NCBI GenBank assembly: GCA_028564705.1
Contig: JAPXFQ010002431.1
Coordinates: 930,001-994,000 of the forward strand
DNA from: Apricaphanius iberus
Taxonomy: Eukaryota > Chordata > Actinopteri > Cyprinodontiformes > Aphaniidae
Length of the DNA: 64,000 nucleotides
Direction: 5' to 3'
The notes under the pieces were generated by a model. It did no database searches. It had not been told where the DNA came from and saw nothing but the letters and a program-made list of their open reading frames with translations. Every line of letters begins with the position of its first letter. Position 1 is the first letter of the stretch. The position numbers and the translations under genes were made by a program. Of this stretch, positions 36,001-48,700 are shown one piece after another.

Positions 36001-36082
36001 GCAGGTTCTGCACTCTCAGCAAAATAACAATGCTGTTAAACAGGTATTTCTTCATCTTCCTCCTTTAGCAGACAAATTCGTG
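36001..36082 (+). other. pigw: Probable pigw 5' non-coding exon
   Basis: The segment ends in a strong donor, G|GTAAGT at 36083. The pigw coding exon begins just after an acceptor (TGTTTGCAG at 37507-37515). A non-coding first exon spliced to a single coding exon is the usual PIGW structure. The upstream edge (transcription start) is not determined, so 36001 is nominal. Confidence 0.5.
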
Positions 36083-37515
36083 GTAAGTACTGGTCAGTAG
36101 ACACCTCGATATTAACAGATAAAAATATGAAACTAATTGTCTAGTTGACCGTAATCGCTTGCTTGTATGATTCTGCATTAGGGTGGAAAACACATGCACC
36201 TATTTTAAACGTGCTAACTTAAGCATGGAATTTTCCCTGTTCTTCTTATCAGATAAACTAATATATGAGCGCAGGGAACCATCATATGAAACAGTAAGAT
36301 ATGAACAGATCATCCTAGCAGACGATGGTTTTATATACTGTAAAGCTTACACCAACTGTTGTAATAATGTAATGTATCCGCATCGGGATATAGCCTATTT
36401 CAGGTTCCTTGACGGTAACATTACTATAATTGCAGAGGCTGTTGTTTGCTGAATGATACATCATGGAAGATGCGAAAAAATGTCAATTGAACCTATTGGT
36501 AACATTTTCCAATAGTTCCCAAACGTTCCCACTCTTAATTTTGAACTAGAATCGAGGGAAGCTTCAATTGATCTAACCAGAAGATTCTCCAATTTGTTTC
36601 TCATAAGATTTTTCGGAACGTCGAGGTAATATCAGGTGGTTCCCTTAATATTACATCCCAAAAGTTGTAGATGAACTCAAGGGAATCTAGGGAGAACTTT
36701 TCCTGATAGCTGTCTAAATATAGCATCATTGATGTAAGAACTAAACCAGATCATCTTTCTAATGATTCCCTGTGAAACTTAAAGACAACCTTTTAGGTAG
36801 TGTTCTGTGAAGGTTCCATCGTGAATGTTGCAGATAACCAATAGGGAACCTTTAGAGTAGGGTAGAGTGTGTATTGGCAAGAATCTGGCAATATGTATCA
36901 CAATATAAGTGGGATAGTAGTATATATTGCGATATATGACGATACTATGAGTAAGGCTATATATTGTGATTTTTAAACATGAATTTAACATTAGAAAATC
37001 TGTGACAGCCTTCTAAGCACTCCAACCTGTTTCATCTATAACACAGTTTTATTACCAGATCTAGTTGATCCACTGGAACCAAGAGGGTGAAAACAGCCAC
37101 CAGCTCGTGGTCATACGTCAAATTTTACGACAAAGTTCAAATCAATGTTCGTAAAAAATACAATTATACTTTGATTTTGAATAGGGATACAATATGTTGG
37201 CACAAATTATGGCAATATATTGGCATATCCATATTGTCTTACATCTCTACTTTAGAGAACGTTGCCGTAATGGTTCCCCAAAATCTTTCACTATCATTTC
37301 TGAAGCAATTTTTCAAAGAACCTTGAAAGAACATTCCATAAAAATGTACATCATGAAAGTTGTAGAAAAGCTTCAGAAATTGTTCATCAAAATGTCTCAG
37401 AATGTAAAATGTTGCTAATGGATAACTTTAAGGACAATTTCCCTGAAGGTTCTGGGTACTCTACCCCATGCATACTTTAATAAATTAATGCTTTTCTTTT
37501 CTTTACTGTTTGCAG
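36083..37515 (+). other. pigw: pigw 5' UTR intron
   Basis: The intron runs from the GTAAGT donor to the TTTGCAG acceptor. It holds a hAT-type MITE at 36858-37249. Around the MITE are repeated 'aggttcc', 'gttccc' and 'aaccttt' motifs, suggesting an older repeat. An 89-codon frame at 36183-36452 has no recognisable domain and is not called. Confidence 0.5.
36858..37249. mobile_element. hAT-type MITE (392 bp) with perfect 8-bp target duplication
   Basis: The 8-bp direct repeat CTTTAGAG flanks it at 36850-36857 and 37250-37257 without mismatch. CTTTAGAG fits the nTCTAGAn-like preference of hAT elements. Termini are TAGGGTAGAG and CATCTCTA. The interior has 'tatattgcgatatat' blocks on one side and 'ggcaatatattggca' on the other. 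No coding capacity. Confidence 0.85.
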
Positions 37516-37518
37516 GCT

Positions 37519-38997
37519 ATGGCTCAAAGGGAAGTGAAGGAGGCATTTGTCAGTAATCTCAATGGGACCAGTTTGGGAGAGGTGACACTTGGATCATTTC
37601 TGGCTCCAGTATGTCTCATCCACAGAGCGTTCATTTTGCTCCTCTACTACCAGGCCAAAGGGACTCTGCCGCTGCCACTTCCGCTGATTTCCCATCTACT
37701 CCTTGACTTTTCGGTGCTCGTTCTTCCCCTCGTATTATCATGTACGATTCTTAGCAGCGTTCTTCCCCAGGTCATCGTGTGCCTAATTTTCATTTCAGCT
37801 TGCGTGTTTTGCTACATCTGTCATACCAGCTTCCTGTCCTCTGCTCTGCAGCCTCAGAAGATTGTCGGCAACTTTCTTCAGTGTGCCGTTGAGTTCAATC
37901 AGGTCCCCTTCGTGACGCTCTTCAGAGTGTTTGTGAATGTGAAAACGGCCATCAGCATCCTTGCTGTAGACTTTAGCGTCTTTCCGAGACGATATGCGAA
38001 GACGGAGACCTACGGGACAGGGGTTATGGACTTCGGGGTCGGGGCGTTCGTCTTTGCCAATGCTCTCGTCAGTCCCGAGGCGCGGAGGAGGAGCGTGTCG
38101 GGATCCAAGGCGAGCCACATCAAGAAGCAGATCCTGTCTGTTTGGCCCCTGGTTGCTCTTGGTATGGCAAGGCTGGTGAGCATCAAAATGACCGGCTATC
38201 ATGAGCATGTAACGGAATATGGCCTCCACTGGAACTTCTTCTTCACGCTGGCCATCGTCAGAGTTCTCGCTTCTGTTCTTTTGGTTATTCTACCGGCTGA
38301 GCGGTCGTGGCTCTATGCTCTTCTGATCGGGGGAATTTATCAGTTCGCCCTGGAAACGTCCGAACTGAAGACCTTCGTAATGCACAATGACGACAGAGAA
38401 AATGATTTTGTGCACGCTAACAAGGAGGGCATATTCTCCATTGCCGGCTATGTCGCCATCTATCTAGCAGGAGTTCAGGTCGGACTCTATGTGATGCAAT
38501 CAAGATCTCAAGTCAAAGACTGTCTCAAAATGCTTGTTACCCTCTCTGTAGGAAGTCTGCTGACCTACACCGCTTTGTTCGCATGTCAGGCATTGGTGGA
38601 GCCAGTCTCCCGGCGCTCAGCGAATCTACCCTTCGTCATCTGGAGTGTTGCTCAGTCTCTGTTTTTCATGTCCTGCCTCTGTCTGGCCGATATGATTATC
38701 CTGTTCTCGAAGGGGGCATCCAGCTGTGGCTTTCTGCCATCGTCGACGCGTTTTCTGGAAAAGAACGTAAGCTCTGGAGCTAAAATGGAGAGACTCTGCC
38801 TCATTCAGGCTGTCAGCAGGAACCAGCTGTTATTTTTCCTGCTCGCCAACGTCATGACGGGAGTGACCAACTCTGTCGTGGACACGCTGAGCTGTACCGA
38901 TTCTTTTTCAGTGGGCGTTTTGCTGTCGTACATGTTCGCGAACTGCCTCGTTTTACATGTTTTACATGTCTGTGGAATTACGGTGAAATTCTGGTGA
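37519..38997 (+). CDS. pigw: GPI biosynthesis inositol acyltransferase PIG-W, complete
   Basis: A single uninterrupted frame of 492 aa plus TGA (human PIGW is about 504 aa). The start ATG at 37519 lies three bases after the splice acceptor. The in-frame bases upstream (TTG CAG GCT) overlap the acceptor, so this ATG is preferred. The N-terminus MAQREVKEAFVSNLNGTS and the internal RYAKTETYGTGVMDFGVG match the family. Many hydrophobic segments are spread along the protein, consistent with the multi-pass ER membrane topology. The enzyme adds a palmitoyl chain to the inositol of GlcN-PI during GPI-anchor synthesis. No break or frameshift is seen. It shares a divergent upstream region with myo19. 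Confidence 0.97.
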   Translation: MAQREVKEAFVSNLNGTSLGEVTLGSFLAPVCLIHRAFILLLYYQAKGTLPLPLPLISHLLLDFSVLVLPLVLSCTILSSVLPQVIVCLIFISACVFCYICHTSFLSSALQPQKIVGNFLQCAVEFNQVPFVTLFRVFVNVKTAISILAVDFSVFPRRYAKTETYGTGVMDFGVGAFVFANALVSPEARRRSVSGSKASHIKKQILSVWPLVALGMARLVSIKMTGYHEHVTEYGLHWNFFFTLAIVRVLASVLLVILPAERSWLYALLIGGIYQFALETSELKTFVMHNDDRENDFVHANKEGIFSIAGYVAIYLAGVQVGLYVMQSRSQVKDCLKMLVTLSVGSLLTYTALFACQALVEPVSRRSANLPFVIWSVAQSLFFMSCLCLADMIILFSKGASSCGFLPSSTRFLEKNVSSGAKMERLCLIQAVSRNQLLFFLLANVMTGVTNSVVDTLSCTDSFSVGVLLSYMFANCLVLHVLHVCGITVKFW

Positions 38998-39084
38998 AAG
39001 TTGGATTGGTAACCTCACCGTCTTCTTGTGTTTAGTTGTCATTGTCTGTCTGGAGCTTGAGTGACTCGTGTTGAAACGGGAAAC

Positions 39085-39188
39085 ATTAAAGTCGTATGAA
39101 AATGTCAGATTTTTAAATTTTATTTATGCTTATTTTGTCTTAAACTGTGGTTTTGGGTTTGCATGTTTAGGGGAATTGCAAAAATAAA
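39085..39188 (+). promoter_or_regulatory. pigw: pigw candidate polyadenylation signals
   Basis: ATTAAA lies at 39085-39090 and AATAAA at 39183-39188, 88 and 186 bases after the stop codon. Either could define the 3' end. Confidence 0.55.
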
Positions 39189-41700
39189 TACAATGTGAGA
39201 CAAAATTCTTATTTGTACATAAATATTTTTTTCATGGACCAATCCAAGCTGTGGGTAAATTTACCAGAACCGGCGCAAAGTGAACCAAGCTGGTGCTCAG
39301 GGCACTAAAACCATCAGTGAATTTTTCTAAATGGCTACATTTTTTAATATTGAGTATATTTTAAAAATAATTAGAGCACTTTTACATTTGATTTGATGGT
39401 TTAAGCAAAGGTGAATTAAAATGTTTGAAATATTAACTTTAAGATTCAGAGAAATGAAGAAGTTAAAGTTGGGAAAGTGCAAAATGTAATCTCATTGTCT
39501 GATTGTTTTTGTTGAAAAGTTACAATTGTATTTAAAAAAAAAATTTCTTTGTGTTTGACCTTGGTTTTATTCACAAATACATCTCAGCAACTAAAACGAA
39601 TTACCTAAATACCTAATCTGTATTAAAATAGAGGTACTGGTGGTGTGAATAGGGGGCCCAAATCAAATTCTGCTTAGAGCCCCATTCAACCATAGGTCAT
39701 TACTGTGTTTAGGCAAACCTTATGAATGGTTAGGGGCCTCTGCCGGCTATACAAATAGACCAGTTGAAAACCTACTTAGAAAATTATTTCAAAAGTCATA
39801 TTTGGATTCATGATGTAATAAGGTCCTCTGCTTGCTAATATAAAAAACTTTGCACCGTCTTTCTCCAAATATTTTAACACTGATGGTCTGAGCTGGTAAA
39901 TCAAAATTTTGTTCACAACCTCGTTCCAGTCCTGAAATTTACTTAGAAGTATCGATTCACTCTAAATTTGTGTCAGATTTCTTACATTTTTGGCGGTATG
40001 ATGCTCTGGATAAAGAGAAGTTAGCACAATTGTCTGAATCCGTCTTTCACTAGAGTTAGGCCGTTTTAATTTCTCACGTTTATTAGTCAATTATAGGTCA
40101 TTTGACTGGTTTGAAATACCATTATAGCGTTTGCTAAATTTATTCCTAAGCTTTACCTGAAAATGTAAAAATAACTAAAGCCTTATTGATCTTATACATA
40201 CAGAGAGATGATAAAACTGCTTTATGGCATTGTGCGGGAACAAGCATTTCTTAAATGTGAACAACACATAGATGATTTTAGATTTCAGAGAAAAATAGGT
40301 CAAATAGTTTCTATCATGCAGACGAAGTGGAGATGGTTGAGGAATATCAATACCTTGGAGTTAACTTGGACAACAGAATGGAGCAGAGACTCAACATTGA
40401 AGTCGTCTACAATAAGGAACAGAGCAGAGTGTACTTATTGACTATTGGAGCTATTGCACTTGCATAGCTCCAATTGATGTCAATCCGCCCACAGACATCC
40501 ATCTTGTTTTACAAGAATACTTTGCCGCATGTTTTTAGTTGGATTTTGAACTTGGGTGGGCTTCGGGACAAGATGACAGAAATGAAAGAAGATTTTTGGA
40601 AATATTTTTTGTCACTTGCAATTTCTTCTTAAGAAAACACAAGTAGAAAAAAATCCATAACAATTGGTTATCAGATTTGGTATCCGATGCAAAAAAATCA
40701 GAGATCTCGTTTTTGAGCCATATTGAGCAGCCCTAGCACAAATGCTTCTAAAGCTCCTTGCCAGTTTATTTCGTTTTAATCAAACCCTAATTCGTTTGGC
40801 CAGAAGGTCCGGTTTGTTTGTTTGCGCTGATGCAGACCAAAAAAACGAAAAACAAAGCAGGATATCGATTATCATGATCCAATCCAACATGATCCAATTT
40901 GTTATCGATATGGGTCAGTAATAAAAAAATAATTCTTTGAGCTGTTAATAAAATGGCTGAAATTCGATGATGCAACACTGGATGGCTTTACAGTTCACCG
41001 GGAGAAACTGCATGTAACCATTTCAGACCTAAACCTTAAAAAGCCCATCCTGCTATTCTGTCTGTAGAAAGGGCAAACAATTAAACGACTAAATTGTTTT
41101 TTAGTAATTTTTATAAGAATCGATTCAGAAACGATTTTTCGATTTTGTATTTTTATTTCTTACAACAGGGCTCTAGAATGTACTTGAGGAAAATTTCTGG
41201 ATGCTCTATCCTCTGTGAGTAATTTCACTGAATGAAAAACAAACATTTGAACTACAACAAAAAAATACACCAGACACAGAAAAACACCTACAGTCTGTTA
41301 AAGGGGAATGGCTGTTTGATTTAATTTCTGAAAGAAAGTATAATTTTTTTATCCTAATGCACTACTTGGACTTCCACAGCTCACCGGCCAGGACCCAATA
41401 CTTTGCACACAGATAGAAAATAAGGTATTTAAAATCGGAAATCAGATTTAGTATGGAAACAAAAATCAGAGGTTTCATTTTTAAGCCGTATTACCCAACC
41501 ATTGTACTCACTCACCTCTGCCAGAACTTTTACTCGAGAGTAACGATGCTTCATGGTAACATTACTCAGGCAAAGAGAAAAAGTAGGATGTAATAACAAT
41601 TGTAAAAAAAAAAAAAAAATGTAATTTTGTTACAAAAAGTTACTCTAGTAAATGTAACTGAGTAAATGTAATTAGACACACCTCCCATCCCTGACAATAA
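39189..41700. other. pigw-ggnbp2 intergenic region
   Basis: The region is AT-rich and has no gene. It contains a LINE scrap at about 40328-40460 and hAT-like fragments ('atatcgattatcatgatcca' near 40860, 'gaaacgatttttcgattttg' near 41130). The rest is unassigned. Confidence 0.5.
40328..40460 (+). repeat. LINE reverse-transcriptase C-terminal scrap
   Basis: The frame reads VEEYQYLGVNLDNRMEQRLN, then VYNKEQSRVYLLTIGA. This matches the region after the RT thumb in fish Rex1/CR1-type LINEs. It has no flanking LINE sequence, so it is a small relic. Confidence 0.6.
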
Positions 41701-41759
41701 ATGAGCTGACAATGAAATTTGATAATGCCAAAGCGCTGCTCTTTTCTCAATGAGCTTCT

Positions 41760-41924
41760 CCTCTGCTCACCTTCGCCCCCTGGAGGCAGCGTGTATTACA
41801 GCATCCATAGTACGTACCAGTGCGGGGGGGGGCAAAGGTGAAATTAGTAATGAGGATTCCGCCACCGCAGCAGGCTCACTAACTGTCGCACTTTTTTTAT
41901 TTTTAAGAGAAGTTCCAGACAAGG
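41760..41924 (+). other. ggnbp2: Probable ggnbp2 5' non-coding exon and promoter-proximal region
   Basis: A strong donor (AAGG|GTAAGT at 41925) follows a moderately GC-rich stretch. The coding start lies 780 bases downstream, after an acceptor (CCCTGCAG ending at 42675). A CTCF-core-like CGCCCCCTGGAGGCAGC lies at 41774-41790. The exon's 5' edge is not determined. Confidence 0.45.
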
Positions 41925-42706
41925 GTAAGTAAAAATCGCTCAAAAGTTTAACCAAGCACATTTCCACTTTTCGAAGACTCCATTCTGTTATCAGTACAGC
42001 TGGTATATTTTTTAAGAAACTCCCGGCTGTCGCTAAGGAGCTACTCGTAGTTCCAACTTTCTATTAGCTTAGGTTAGCTTGCTAACGCTAGGTGCAGCGA
42101 TGTTAACAAGCAGGTTAGCCAGGTTTGCTATCATCGACAGGGCGAAGTCGAGGTATAATAATACTCCAGCATGGGTTCGGTGTTAAAAGGGACACCATCT
42201 ACTAACAACACTACGCCCAAATTTAATAGATACAAATGTTTGATTTCTGAAGTTGTCAAGTGTAGTTAGCTAGCAGGCTAATTTAGAACTTGGTGGGTAA
42301 TGGTTTAAAAGGCAACAGATTTCGGTGCACTTCTTCAAACACGGCTTTATAAAATGTGCAATGCTTAAAATACATTTTATGAAGCGAATTGCTCTGTCAT
42401 TTCCAAATCAGAGCTTTGTTTTGCCATGTTTTTTGCTAGCTTAGCAGAGCAAATCTGGTTCAAGATAACCATACTAGTCACTCCAGGAGTGACTATAACA
42501 ATAGTTTGTAACTTTTGGTGATTTTATTCATATTCTAATGATAAGGAACCCGAAATATATGATTTTAGTTCTTAGATGATCTCAGTTCTCGTGTATCTGG
42601 AGTAGGGTAGCATTAGTCGGTCTCATCCTCTGCACATTTTTCAAGTCTGTGGTCGGTCGTGTATGTACCCTGCAGGTGAGCTAAACTCTACAGCCCAAAG
42701 AAGAAA

Positions 42707-45700
42707 ATGGCACGCCTGGTAGCAGTTTGCAGGGAAGGCGAGGAGGATTACCCGTTTTTGGCGAGGCAGATCCCCCTGTATATTGATGACACACTCACGG
42801 TAGGTCTTCATCATCTCAGGGAATTCATCGAATAACTGCAACGCTTGAACACAGTCACCTTTTAGGAAGATCAGACCCCGGTAGACATGACTGAAAGTGT
42901 TACATTTACAAATGTTAACTGAGCACAGTCATTATGTCACATGTTTCTGCAAACCCTTGAGACCATTGTGACAACCGTAATCATTTTTGCCGGATATCTG
43001 AAAGAGATGAGTATGGTTTTAGCTTTGTAGTTTTTGTTAGAACGCTGATGTTGGGACGCTGGGATAGGATCGTGTTCTGATTACAGTACGGTCGGTCTAA
43101 AACTAATGATTTGAAGAGCAAACTGACGAATTGTGCTTAAAAGCTGTCTGTGTAGAAGAAACACGACTGTGCAGTTTTGTGTGTTTGTTACCCGTTTGGT
43201 GCTAATGCTTATCAGATGGTGATGGAGTTTCCTGACAGCGTCATGGTTGTGGAAGGCCAGCAAATAAACTCTGCTCATCTGAAGCAGTTTACTGAGGTAC
43301 GCAGCTCTAATTTTGCCCACCATCTCCCAGCATTTACTCTAATTAGGCAGAAATACACGTAGAATTGAAGCCTAAGGGAGTTTTTACTGTGGGGATGAGT
43401 AAGTTGACGGCATGGTTTTATTTGTCCCTAGTATTACTCCAAGCTGAAGCAGCAGGACCTGAATATTGCCTTGACGGTGTCGCCCAGAGAGGTGTACGGT
43501 GCATTATCACAGCTGGTGCCATGCGTGGGCTGCCGACGAAGTGTGGAGCGCCTCTTTTCCCATTCAGTGGAAACGGGGAGCCCAGCGCTGGAGCCGCTCG
43601 TAGTGAAACCCAAGGGCATGCTCACGCTCTCAAAGGCTTGTTTGGCAGACACGAAAAAGCTTTATACCCTCTTCTACATCCATGGGTGAGGGAAAGAAAT
43701 GTATTCCTTCCATTTTTACAGCCTGAATGTTATAGCAGGCGACATAATGTTGCCTGTTTTCCCCTTATAATTTATCTATTATTTTAATTGTGGTGACATC
43801 GATTATGATCTTAATCCCTTCTACAAAACACCTTTTGTTTTTATATTTATGCTTAAAAAGCATACGTCTATGACTTTACCAGCTTTTAAAAAAATCATTT
43901 TTGAAATATGTCGAGGTTCTCCAGTCACATGAGACATAAATAAACCATAAAACATGGAGGTGACTGCTTCAAGCTGTGGGGATTTTCTTTTTCTTTGGCA
44001 GGGACTGGGAAAATGAACGAACAGGTTAATCGGGAAGACAAACGCATTCGATACTGCAAATGACTCGAGACTGAGTGCAGGGGTTTACTTTACAGTAGAA
44101 CATACTGAAAGAGTTTACAGCGATTGGATAGCCTAGTCAAAATCCTGACTTTTGAACTGATTTTCACAGTTGCTCTATCAATTCTGAGCTATTTGGCAAG
44201 GAGACTGGGCAGAAAAGTAAGATTTCAAGATGGCCAACGCTGGTAAAAACAAAGCTCTAAAAACTTGTGGTCGTCATTGCAACATAAGGTAGTTCTAGGA
44301 ATCTATGGAGTTAGTGAGGCTGAATACAAATACCTCATATTTCAGATGATTTGGTTTTAAAAAAAGAGAACCGGGTATTCTTTCACTTCAACTTTACAGT
44401 TATGTGTTAATTTGCCTCAGTTACTTACTTAAAAACTCAATGAAATCATAAATGGGTTGTGGTTGGAAACATGAGGAAAAAGTTCAGTTAGTAGAATGAT
44501 AATTCTTTTTCTCCTTTTTTTTTTTGCAGGTCAAAGTTAAATGACATGATTGATGCCATTCCAAAAAGTAAAAAGAATAAGCGCTGCCAGTTGCACTCCT
44601 TAGACACGCACAAACCGAAACCGTTGGGGTGAGTAATGGGCTCAGTTTCATCTTTTACTTTAGGAAGTGTTGCTATTCACTACATACAAATGGAACTTTA
44701 AAAATAAGAGTATCATAAAAACATTCATCTATTTCAGTATATCAATTAAAGTGTGTTACTAATACATGATATGGACTAGTTTTGCTGCGGTTACAGCGGA
44801 ATTTCCCCTTGTGGGACAATAAAGGATTATTCTATTTTATTTTAGCATATTCTATTACTAGCAAAGCCATATATTTACAGCCTTTATTTGTTAAAATTTT
44901 GATGATTATGACTTCAAGCTTATGAAAACCCCAAAATTCCAAATCTCAGACAATTAGAATATCACATCAAATCAATGAAACAAGGATTTTAAACAGAGAT
45001 CATGCATATGTACTGAGTACTTGGTTTGCACCCCTTTGGCATCAATTACTGCCTCAATGCGGCGTAGCATGGATGCCATCAGCCTCTGCTGAGTTGTTAG
45101 GGAGGACCGGGATGCTTCAATTGGGGCCTTCAGCTCTTCTGTATTGTTTGTTCTCACGTCTAACATCTTTCTCTTTGCAATGTCCAGTTTACTGGCCAAT
45201 CAATAATCAGTAATGCCATGGTCATTGAACCACGATTTGCTAGCTTTGACAGTGTGGGCAGGTACCAAGTCATGCTTCAAAAAGGACCTCCATAAAGTTT
45301 ATCTGTTGAAGGAAGCATAAAGCGCTGCAAAATGTCCTGGAAGGGGGCTGGGTTGACTCTGGACTTAATAAAGCACAGTGGACCAACACCAGCAGATGAC
45401 ATGGCTCCCCAAATCGACACAAACTGTGGAAACTTCACCCTGCACTTCAAGCATCTTGGATTGTATGCCTCTAAATTCTTCCACTAAAATCTGGGTCCTT
45501 GGTTTCCAAAATAGACGCAACATTGGCCATCAAGAAAAGAGAGGGCTTCTGAGAAACAGAGCAGCAGAAGCTTGACACGCAGAATGAGACATTTGAAGCC
45601 CATGTCCATCATCCATCTGTGTGTGGTGGCTTTTAATGCACTAACTCCAGCCTCAGCCCACTTTTTGTGAAAGTCTCCAACACTTGAATGGCCTTTTCCT

Positions 45701-48700
45701 GACTATCCCTGTTCTTGTGCCTTTTTCTTCCAAACTTTTTCCTTCCACATAACTTTCTATTAATGTGCTTTGATACAGCGGTTTGGGAACATACAATCTC
45801 TTTTGCAAATGCATTTCAGGCTTTCCCTCTTTATGGATGGAGTCGATGAGGGTTTTTAACAACTGTCAGGTCAGCAGTCTTTAAGCCTAAAATATTTAAC
45901 CTTTTCACTAAATTCACATTTTCTGAGATTTTGAATTTGAGCTTTTCATAAGCTGTAAAGGCCAGTTTATACTTCTTCTTACGGGTCGATGCAAGAGCTC
46001 TCCGTCAGCTAAGCAAGGACGCTCGGAGTAGAGCTCCATTATTTAACTATCCATCTCCGTCAATGGAGAGCGTATGCATCTGATTGGTCAGTTCAGCAAC
46101 AACCAGAGATCGCTTCACGAGAACGGGACTCTATTGTCGCTGTAATCGGTATTTAATACAGTGTTTGGCCACTACATGCTTTATATTGAAAGGATAATTT
46201 ATCTTATCTGTTCTTTTGGCGATTTTGAAATCAAAGAGGTGTAGGAAAACAACAAAATATGTTGTTGTGTTTGTTTCCATGTGTTTTTAGAGTATTTTAT
46301 TAGCTGCACTTCTAGTAAAAAGCTTTACAGCTTAATTAACTTACTTTTTGTCGTTCATTGCTGCTTGCGGGAAAAATGCGTTCACAAGCCGAGAAAAAAT
46401 TTAAATGACTCTGTGATAGTAGGCAGAGATGCCATGAAAAGTTAGCATTTATTAGTTTCACATTTTAAGTTGAATTGTTGAAATAAATTAAATCAGAGAG
46501 TACTGGGAGCTATCACTACACTCTGCTATTTGGAAACATCAATCAGTCAGTTCTATACTGTTAACTTTTTTAGGTTATAGAACAAAATGAAATAAGTTTC
46601 AGGAAGTGAAAGGAAGTAATTCAGAAAAAACATTTTCTTATGTTTAATGCTGATCAAAGTAAAACAAAAAAGGGGGAAAAAATATTATGCACATTTATAT
46701 TTATTTGTCTTGATTTAAGTGAACCGAAAAACGTAGCGAACCATGACGTTTGTCTACCGTTACACCCCTAATGACGACACACCATCCATCACCTAAACGG
46801 TCCACCAGATCCTTTAAGCAAACATTTGCAAGCGGGCTTATTTGGAATGATTATTTTGCTTCATGTCTACACACTACATCAGTGCTGTGTGCATATCTTG
46901 TTTTCCAGCTGCTAGGCAAAAAAAACCCCAAAAAATCTTTTTATTACCTAGATTTGGGAGGTGTTTATTACTTGTTGTTCTAAATACTACAGGGGCAGTT
47001 GGATGGACGTGTGGGAGCTGATGTCTCAGGAATGCAGAGATGAGGTGGTCCTGATCGACAGCGCCTGTCTCCTGGAGACACTGGAGACGTATCTGCGTAA
47101 ACACAGGTGCTCTGCTGTAATCATACCAAATACTTCTCCCGTCCGCTGTAAACCGCTGCTTTGAGATCGAAGAGAAAAACTGACCAGCTTCGGCTTCGGC
47201 AGGTTTTGCACAGACTGTAAGAACAAAGTGATCCGAGCGTATAACATCCTGGTCGGAGAGGTGGACTCCAGCGAGGAGAAGGGATACTGTGCCGCTCTGT
47301 ACGAGGGTCTCTGCTGCTGCCCCCACGAGCGGCACATCCACGTGTGCTGTGAGACGGATTTCATCGCCCACCTCCTGGGCAGGGCCGAGCCGGAGTTCTC
47401 CGGAGGCTACGAGTAAGTAAGCGCCACGGCTATGTTCCTCTTTATCGTTTGGTAAAGGCTTAAAAGTTGCTTAATACGAGGGATCCTGTCAGCCTATCCT
47501 GTAGCTGACCTGTTAATTTGTCCTTTTATTGTGAAGGCGTAGAGAGAGACACGCAAAAACAATCGATATCGCACAAGAGGAAGTTCTAACCTGTCTGGGC
47601 ATTCATCTCTATGAGCGGCTCCACCGAATCTGGCAGAAACTACGAGCTGAGGAGCAGACCTGGCAGATTCTCTTCCATCTGGGCATCGATGCGCTGCGGA
47701 AAAGCTTTGAGGTACCTACAGCTATGTGCTTTTGAGGAAGCCACAGAGGTTCAGTGCTCTGTCTGTAACAGGGTGTCTTCCCCCCCCCCCAGATGGCAGT
47801 GGAGAAGATGCAGGGGATCAGTCGGCTCGAACAGTTCGTCGAAGAGCTGTCGGAGGAGGAGAGAGCCAAGGAGCTGAAGCTGGAGAAGAAGAGGCAGAAA
47901 AGGAAAAACCGCCGCAAGAACAAGTGCGGTTTTGATATATCTGACCAGGAAGCAGAGAGCAAGGAGAAAATCCTGCATGAGGTAATCGCACAGGAAATTC
48001 AGAGCTCCCACAGGCTGAACGAGCGATATATTTAAGATTGGACCGATTATTCTGCGTTTCTGCGTTTGATGTCATAGGTTTCCTTCGATTCAGCCGAGGG
48101 CAGCTGTAAGGCCTGCGGTAGCCACGACGACGAGGAGGAGGAGGAGGAGGCTGGGTGTGAAGAGACAGTCGCCACCATCAGAACCACCTCATGTAACTGC
48201 TCAGATAACACCAAGCGAGGTATGATGAGCGTTTTTGCAAAAAAATAAAATCTGTATGTGGAAGTCCTCCTGTGTGTGAATATAAGGAAGACTAACAAGA
48301 TGGCGCATGTCCTCAGATTTGTCCCACAACAGCAATGGAAGCGACTGGGGCTACTCGTCAAGTATAGAAGGCAGCGAGATGGGATCGCGAGAGGGCTCTG
48401 ATGTCGCCTGCTCGGAGGGAATTTGCAACCATGAAGCAGGTCCAGCTGAAACACACTGAAATATAAATCTCTTCATAGCTCTGGAACTTTATTTAGCCAA
48501 AAATCCATTTTATTTGGATCTTATTTTATGAGCGTAATTGTGAAGGGGAAGGAGAGGATGCATTTTTTGTTTTTGTTTTTATTCAACATAAGAATTAGAA
48601 GAACGTCATGTATTTGTTTCAGGTTCAATAAGAATCAGAATCAGCTTTAATGGCCAAGTATGATACATACAAGGAATTTGACTCTGGCAACTTTTCTCTC

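Larger units (their letters stand above)
44629..46992 (+). other. ggnbp2: ggnbp2 intron 4 with transposon relics
   Basis: The intron contains a Rex1/RTE-like LINE 3' tail (about 44800-44845), a Tc1-like transposase relic (about 44860-45965) and a hAT-like right terminus ('ccgttacacccctaatgacg' near 46759). The segment 45965-46750 is otherwise unassigned. Confidence 0.5.

Noticed and set aside
36183..36452. 89-codon plus-strand frame in the pigw 5' intron
   Set aside because: It begins at a non-ATG codon, lacks splice context and matches no known family. It may be chance, though it is relatively long for AT-rich DNA.
37795..38229. Minus-strand 144-codon frame inside pigw
   Set aside because: It is a shadow of the pigw coding exon and has no recognisable domain.
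43365..43787. 140-codon plus-strand frame overlapping ggnbp2 exon 3
   Set aside because: It is in a different frame from the conserved GGNBP2 sequence and reads across the splice acceptor.
46874..47371. 165-codon minus-strand frame
   Set aside because: It is antisense to ggnbp2 exons 5 and 6, which match GGNBP2 and splice in phase.
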